DNA of 35,574 bases, taken from the NCBI GenBank assembly GCA_902527245.1, contig CABZOI010000016.1:1-35574 (forward strand), read 5' to 3'. Below are positions 32,350-35,574 of this stretch, piece after piece. Positions within the stretch are counted from its first letter, which is position 1. Every line of letters starts with the position of its first letter. Source of the DNA: an uncultured SAR92 cluster bacterium (lineage in GTDB: Bacteria; Pseudomonadota; Gammaproteobacteria; Pseudomonadales; Porticoccaceae). Below the pieces are notes generated by a model. It was not told where the DNA came from. It worked only from the letters and a program-made list of their open reading frames with translations, and did no database searches. Made by a program: the position numbers and the translations under genes.

Positions 32350-32512
32350 TTATTTATCTCATTTTATTTAATGTTTAGGAGCTCTGGGATAGATTATTTG
32401 TTAGAGCGATTTGATAAGTAGTGGTAATATATTAGATAACTATATATTTAAACAAGCAATTAATATTTATTGTTTTTTTACCGATTTGTAGAGAATTTAA
32501 AAGGAGTTGATA
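32350..32512. promoter_or_regulatory. Divergent region, CurA-like reductase / acyl-CoA dehydrogenases
   Basis: The 163 very A+T-rich bases must carry promoters for both flanking operons. I see an imperfect TAG...CTA element within a run of alternating A/T near 32425-32455, too weak to call an operator. AAGGAG at 32501-32506 is the ribosome site for the GTG start at 32513. Confidence 0.35.
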
Positions 32513-33691
32513 GTGTCAAATTTGCAAGCCTTTAGAGATGAAACTCGGGATTGGTTGGAGAGTAACTGTCCTGATTCAATGAGAAAGCCGATGACATCAG
32601 CGGATGATGCGTGTTGGGGTGGAAGAAACTGGGTTTTTAAGAGTGATGATCAAAAAGTTTGGTTGGAGAGGATGGCAGAGAAAGGTTGGACCGCTCCTGA
32701 CTGGCCAGCTGAATATGGTGGCGGAGGTCTCAGTAAAGAGGAGGCAAAAATTCTAAGGGAAGAACTGAAGAATATCAAAGCACGATCTCCGTTGGATAGT
32801 TTTGGAATTTGGATGATTGGGCCAGCAATTCTTAAGTTTGGTAGTGAAGAATTAAAACGACAACATTTACCTCCAATCATTAGAGGTGAAATTAGGTGGT
32901 GTCAAGGTTACAGTGAGCCAAATGCTGGATCAGATCTTGCAGGATTGCAGAGCAAAGCGGAGGATATGGGCGACCACTTCTTAGCGAATGGTCAGAAAGT
33001 TTGGACATCTTATGGTGATAAGGCAGATTGGATGTTTTGTTTGCTAAGAACTGATCCAGATGCGAAAAAACAGCTTGGTATAAGTCTTGTTTTGTTTGAT
33101 ATGAAAACACCGGGTGTTTCCGTAAAGCCAATTAAACTAATATCGGGAAGCTCTCCTTTCTGTGAGACTTTTTTGGATAATGTGAGAGTTGAGAAAGATC
33201 AAGTGGTAGGAGATGTTAACCAAGGCTGGACAGTAGCGAAGTATCTACTGACTCACGAACGTGCAATGATTGGTGACATGGGTCTTGCAAGTGCTGGATC
33301 GAAAACACTTGGAATGATTGCCAGCGAAAAACTTGGATTAACTAACGGGCTATTGAGCGATCTGGTTCTTCGAAATGAAATCGCAAAATGGGAAATTGAT
33401 GCGATGAGCTTTTCTTGTACGGCTGAGAGAGTAAGAGATGAATCCAAAGCCGGCCAGGGAGTTGGTGCAACGTCAGCGATGCTTAAATATTATGGGACTG
33501 AGTTAAATAAAAGACGATTCGAAACTTTAATGCGAGTTGGTGGAAGTGATGACCTAGTTTGGGAAGGGCCCATGTCGCGTGACGGTCAGGTCGCAAAGAC
33601 TTGGTTGAGGACGAAAGGAAATTCGATTGAGGGAGGAACTTCTGAAGTTCAGTTAAATATCATAGCCAAGAATATTCTTGGTTTAGGTTAG
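32513..33691 (+). CDS. Acyl-CoA dehydrogenase (likely catalytic partner of a pair)
   Basis: 392 residues from the GTG at 32513, with AAGGAG 6 nt upstream; an in-frame TTG at 32507 overlaps that site. The FAD enzyme would introduce an alpha,beta double bond into an acyl-CoA. YSEPNAGSDLAGL is the flavin/substrate loop motif and EGGTSEVQLN near the C-terminus is the motif common in paired bacterial ACADs. With the next gene, 11 bp downstream, it has the shape of an alpha2-beta2 heteromeric ACAD such as the ChsE proteins of mycobacteria. The chain or ring substrate is unknown. Confidence 0.9.
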   Translation: MSNLQAFRDETRDWLESNCPDSMRKPMTSADDACWGGRNWVFKSDDQKVWLERMAEKGWTAPDWPAEYGGGGLSKEEAKILREELKNIKARSPLDSFGIWMIGPAILKFGSEELKRQHLPPIIRGEIRWCQGYSEPNAGSDLAGLQSKAEDMGDHFLANGQKVWTSYGDKADWMFCLLRTDPDAKKQLGISLVLFDMKTPGVSVKPIKLISGSSPFCETFLDNVRVEKDQVVGDVNQGWTVAKYLLTHERAMIGDMGLASAGSKTLGMIASEKLGLTNGLLSDLVLRNEIAKWEIDAMSFSCTAERVRDESKAGQGVGATSAMLKYYGTELNKRRFETLMRVGGSDDLVWEGPMSRDGQVAKTWLRTKGNSIEGGTSEVQLNIIAKNILGLG

Positions 33692-33702
33692 AGGAAGATT
33701 AT

Positions 33703-34842
33703 ATGGCACTGATACTTAACGAAGAACAATTGATGCTGAAGGAATCTGCAAAAGGATTTCTCTCCGAAAACGCGTCCATCAAAGAAGTCAGAGAGCAGCG
33801 TGACTCTGGAAGTACGACCGGGTACGCAGATACTCTATGGCCTAAAATGGTTGATATGGGTTGGTCTGCGATACTCGTACCAGAAGAATTTGGGGGTCTG
33901 GATTTTGGTAATGTTGGGATGGCTCAGATTGTCGAAGAAACTGGAAGAACGCTCACAGCATCACCATTGTTTTCCAATGCAATCGTGTCGGTATCACTCA
34001 TCAAAAAAATGGGTAGTGATGATCAAAAATCAAATTTTCTTCCCAAATTGGCATCAGGTCAATTGATGATGACTTTAGCCATTGACGAGGAACCCCATCA
34101 CAATCCAGAAAAAATTGGAATGATGGCAACCGAGGAGGGAGATAGCTATCTTTTAAATGGTAAAAAGAGATTTGTGATTGATGGATCAACTGCAGATAAA
34201 TTCATAGTGGTTGCTCGGACAGATCAGAAATCTAAAGGTAAGGATGGATTAAGCTTATTTTTTGTTGATTCTGATGCAATTGGTGTTGAGGTCGAGAGGA
34301 CTCAAATGGTTGATGGCAGGAATTCAGCTTTTGTTGTTTTTAAGGATGTAGTGGTTCACCGTAAACAGATGTTGGGACAGAAGAATAAAGGATTCAAGCC
34401 ACTCTCCTCAGTATTGGATTTAGCCAATATTCATCTGTCTGCAGAGCTCTTAGGTATATGTGAGGAAACTTTCGATCGGACTCTTCAATACCTTAAACAA
34501 CGAAAACAGTTTGGTTCCTTGATTGGATCTTTCCAAGCTTTGCAACATAGAGCAGCACATTGGTGGAGTGAGATAGAAATTTGCAAATCAATAGTACTTA
34601 AGGCTCTTCAGTCCTATGATCAAGACGATGCAAGGAGTCCTTTCTTAGCGAGCATTGCCAAAGCAAAGTTATGTGAAATCGCGGAACTCTCAACGAATGA
34701 AGCTATTCAAATGCATGGTGGAATTGGCATGACAGATGAATATGAGATTGGTTTCTTTATAAAAAGGGCAAGGCCCGCACAGATGTTATTTGGTGATCAC
34801 AATTATCACGTCAATAAGTTTGCCGCAAGCTGTGGATACTGA
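33703..34842 (+). CDS. Acyl-CoA dehydrogenase (likely non-catalytic partner)
   Basis: 379 residues. Acyl-CoA dehydrogenase fold with LKQRKQFGSLIGSFQALQHR and MHGGIGMTDEYEIGFFIKRA, both family hallmarks. The flavin-loop motif of the first ACAD (SEPNAGSDL) is replaced by LAIDEEPHHNPEK, and the C-terminal region ends LFGDHNYHVNKFA without the E-G-G/T catalytic-type motif. This fits the second chain of a heteromeric acyl-CoA dehydrogenase, as in FadE28-type subunits. It follows its partner by 11 bp. An independent enzyme is the alternative. Confidence 0.88.
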   Translation: MALILNEEQLMLKESAKGFLSENASIKEVREQRDSGSTTGYADTLWPKMVDMGWSAILVPEEFGGLDFGNVGMAQIVEETGRTLTASPLFSNAIVSVSLIKKMGSDDQKSNFLPKLASGQLMMTLAIDEEPHHNPEKIGMMATEEGDSYLLNGKKRFVIDGSTADKFIVVARTDQKSKGKDGLSLFFVDSDAIGVEVERTQMVDGRNSAFVVFKDVVVHRKQMLGQKNKGFKPLSSVLDLANIHLSAELLGICEETFDRTLQYLKQRKQFGSLIGSFQALQHRAAHWWSEIEICKSIVLKALQSYDQDDARSPFLASIAKAKLCEIAELSTNEAIQMHGGIGMTDEYEIGFFIKRARPAQMLFGDHNYHVNKFAASCGY

Positions 34843-34887
34843 TTTTACCTACACGTGATTAAAGTCTAATAAAAAGAGGAGAAGATA

Positions 34888-35574
34888 ATGGATCTAGGTC
34901 CGAGTGACAAAGTCAGGCCAATTTTGAAGGAGGTAAAGTCTTTTATAGATAACGAGATATTACCGCTTGAGAGGGAATACTTTGATGAAGTCGATAAGGG
35001 TGACAGGTGGCAATATACTGAGAGGCAAACCGAAATTTTAGAGACTCTCAAAGAAAAGGCTAGATCAAAAAATCTTTGGAACTTTTTCCTTACTCATTGG
35101 GAAGGAGGATATGGATTAAATACGGTTGAATACGCATATGTGGCTGAGGAGACAGGTAGATCTCATCTTGCACCTGAAGTTTTTAATTGCTCTGCTCCCG
35201 ATACTGGAAACATGGAGGTCTTGGCTAGATACTGTACTGAGGAACAGAAAGAGAAATGGCTTGTTCCTCTTTTAAATGGAGAAATTCGTTCTGCTTATGC
35301 GATGACGGAACCAGGAGTCGCATCATCTGATGCAAGAAATATCTCCATGAGTTGTGTTTTAGATGGTGATGAGTGGGTTCTCAATGGAGAGAAAATTTGG
35401 ATATCAGGAGCCGGAGATCCTCGATGTAAGATCATGATTGTGATGTGCAACACAAATCCGTCTGGTCCCCGTCACTCGCAGCACTCGCAGATACTTGTGC
35501 CCTTTGAGACCCCTGGTGTTAAAAATATTCGCCCCATGACTATTATGAATATTGATGATGCTCCTCATGGTCAT
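34888..35574 (+). CDS. Acyl-CoA dehydrogenase, ACAD10/11-like (3' end outside window)
   Basis: 229 residues are visible from the ATG at 34888, with AGAGGAGAAG upstream, open to the last base, so the C-terminus is missing. N-terminal helical part: VRPILKEVKSFIDNEILPLE. The flavin loop SAYAMTEPGVASSDARN and the following WVLNGEKIWISGAG and IMNIDDAPHGH resemble larger ACADs of the ACAD10/11 type. It follows the previous ACAD by 45 bp on the same strand, so it is probably in the same operon. It is clearly not a copy of either of the two preceding genes. Confidence 0.92.
   Translation, partial: MDLGPSDKVRPILKEVKSFIDNEILPLEREYFDEVDKGDRWQYTERQTEILETLKEKARSKNLWNFFLTHWEGGYGLNTVEYAYVAEETGRSHLAPEVFNCSAPDTGNMEVLARYCTEEQKEKWLVPLLNGEIRSAYAMTEPGVASSDARNISMSCVLDGDEWVLNGEKIWISGAGDPRCKIMIVMCNTNPSGPRHSQHSQILVPFETPGVKNIRPMTIMNIDDAPHGH

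Noticed and set aside
32513-35574. Tandem duplication of acyl-CoA dehydrogenases
   Set aside because: The three products differ in motifs and length class; they look like separate subfamilies rather than copies.
1-35574. CRISPR arrays, insertion sequences, prophage genes
   Set aside because: No repeat-spacer pattern, transposase, integrase or phage structural protein was seen on either strand.

Overview
The window reads as a low-GC (visibly A+T-rich) bacterial chromosome segment, gene-dense and without phage, transposase or CRISPR signatures. The gene content (aspartokinase lysC next to a tRNA-Ser(GCU), YhhQ-type transporter, MltC-type lytic transglycosylase, TesB, DUF1145, FrmA/FrmB) points to a Gammaproteobacterium. 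The sulfatase, the CBM9-like/DUF5916 barrel, the haloalkane-dehalogenase-like hydrolase and the several acyl-CoA dehydrogenases suggest an aerobic, probably marine, heterotroph. The taxonomic call is an inference from gene content, not from a marker phylogeny.

Layout. (1) 1-1000: 3' end of lysC and tRNA-Ser(GCU). (2) 1012-3507: plus-strand group of a small lipoprotein, a SAM methyltransferase, a VOC protein and an alpha/beta hydrolase of the haloalkane dehalogenase family. (3) 3522-5490: an HD-domain protein resembling di-iron oxygenases, divergent from an enolase-superfamily enzyme. (4) 5529-10275: a mosaic of small membrane proteins, two short crotonases, a YugP-like metallopeptidase, a queuosine-precursor transporter and a MAPEG protein, on both strands. 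(5) 10480-18439: a complete glutathione-linked formaldehyde oxidation line, frmA-frmB-fdsG-fdsB-fdsA-fdhD-fdsD. (6) 18449-22311: a secreted sulfatase divergent from a DUF5916 outer-membrane barrel. (7) 22367-27668: a compact molybdenum-cofactor operon moaC-moaD-moaE-mobA-moeB-moaB-moeA-moaA. (8) 27710-30395: iron-containing alcohol dehydrogenase, 4HBT thioesterase and MltC. (9) 30432-35574: tesB and a CurA-like reductase on the minus strand, divergent from three acyl-CoA dehydrogenases, the last cut by the window end.

How it fits together. FrmA oxidises S-hydroxymethylglutathione to S-formylglutathione, FrmB hydrolyses that to formate, and the soluble NAD-dependent FdsABGD complex oxidises formate to CO2 while making NADH. 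FdsA needs bis-MGD, and the Moco operon a few kb downstream encodes the conversion of GTP to Mo-guanine cofactor, with FdhD as sulfur-transfer maturase. The region is therefore a C1-dissimilation island with its own cofactor supply. The sulfatase/barrel pair sits between enzyme and cofactor genes, and the barrel gene is codirectional with and 55 bp upstream of moaC. This is the most thought-provoking arrangement here. One hypothesis is that methylated, sulfated algal polymers are the formaldehyde source, but no demethylating enzyme is present in the window. The right end looks like an acyl-CoA catabolic locus whose first two dehydrogenases probably form one heteromeric enzyme.

All intergenic stretches are under 300 bases. 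No convincing rho-independent terminator, riboswitch or origin was recognised.
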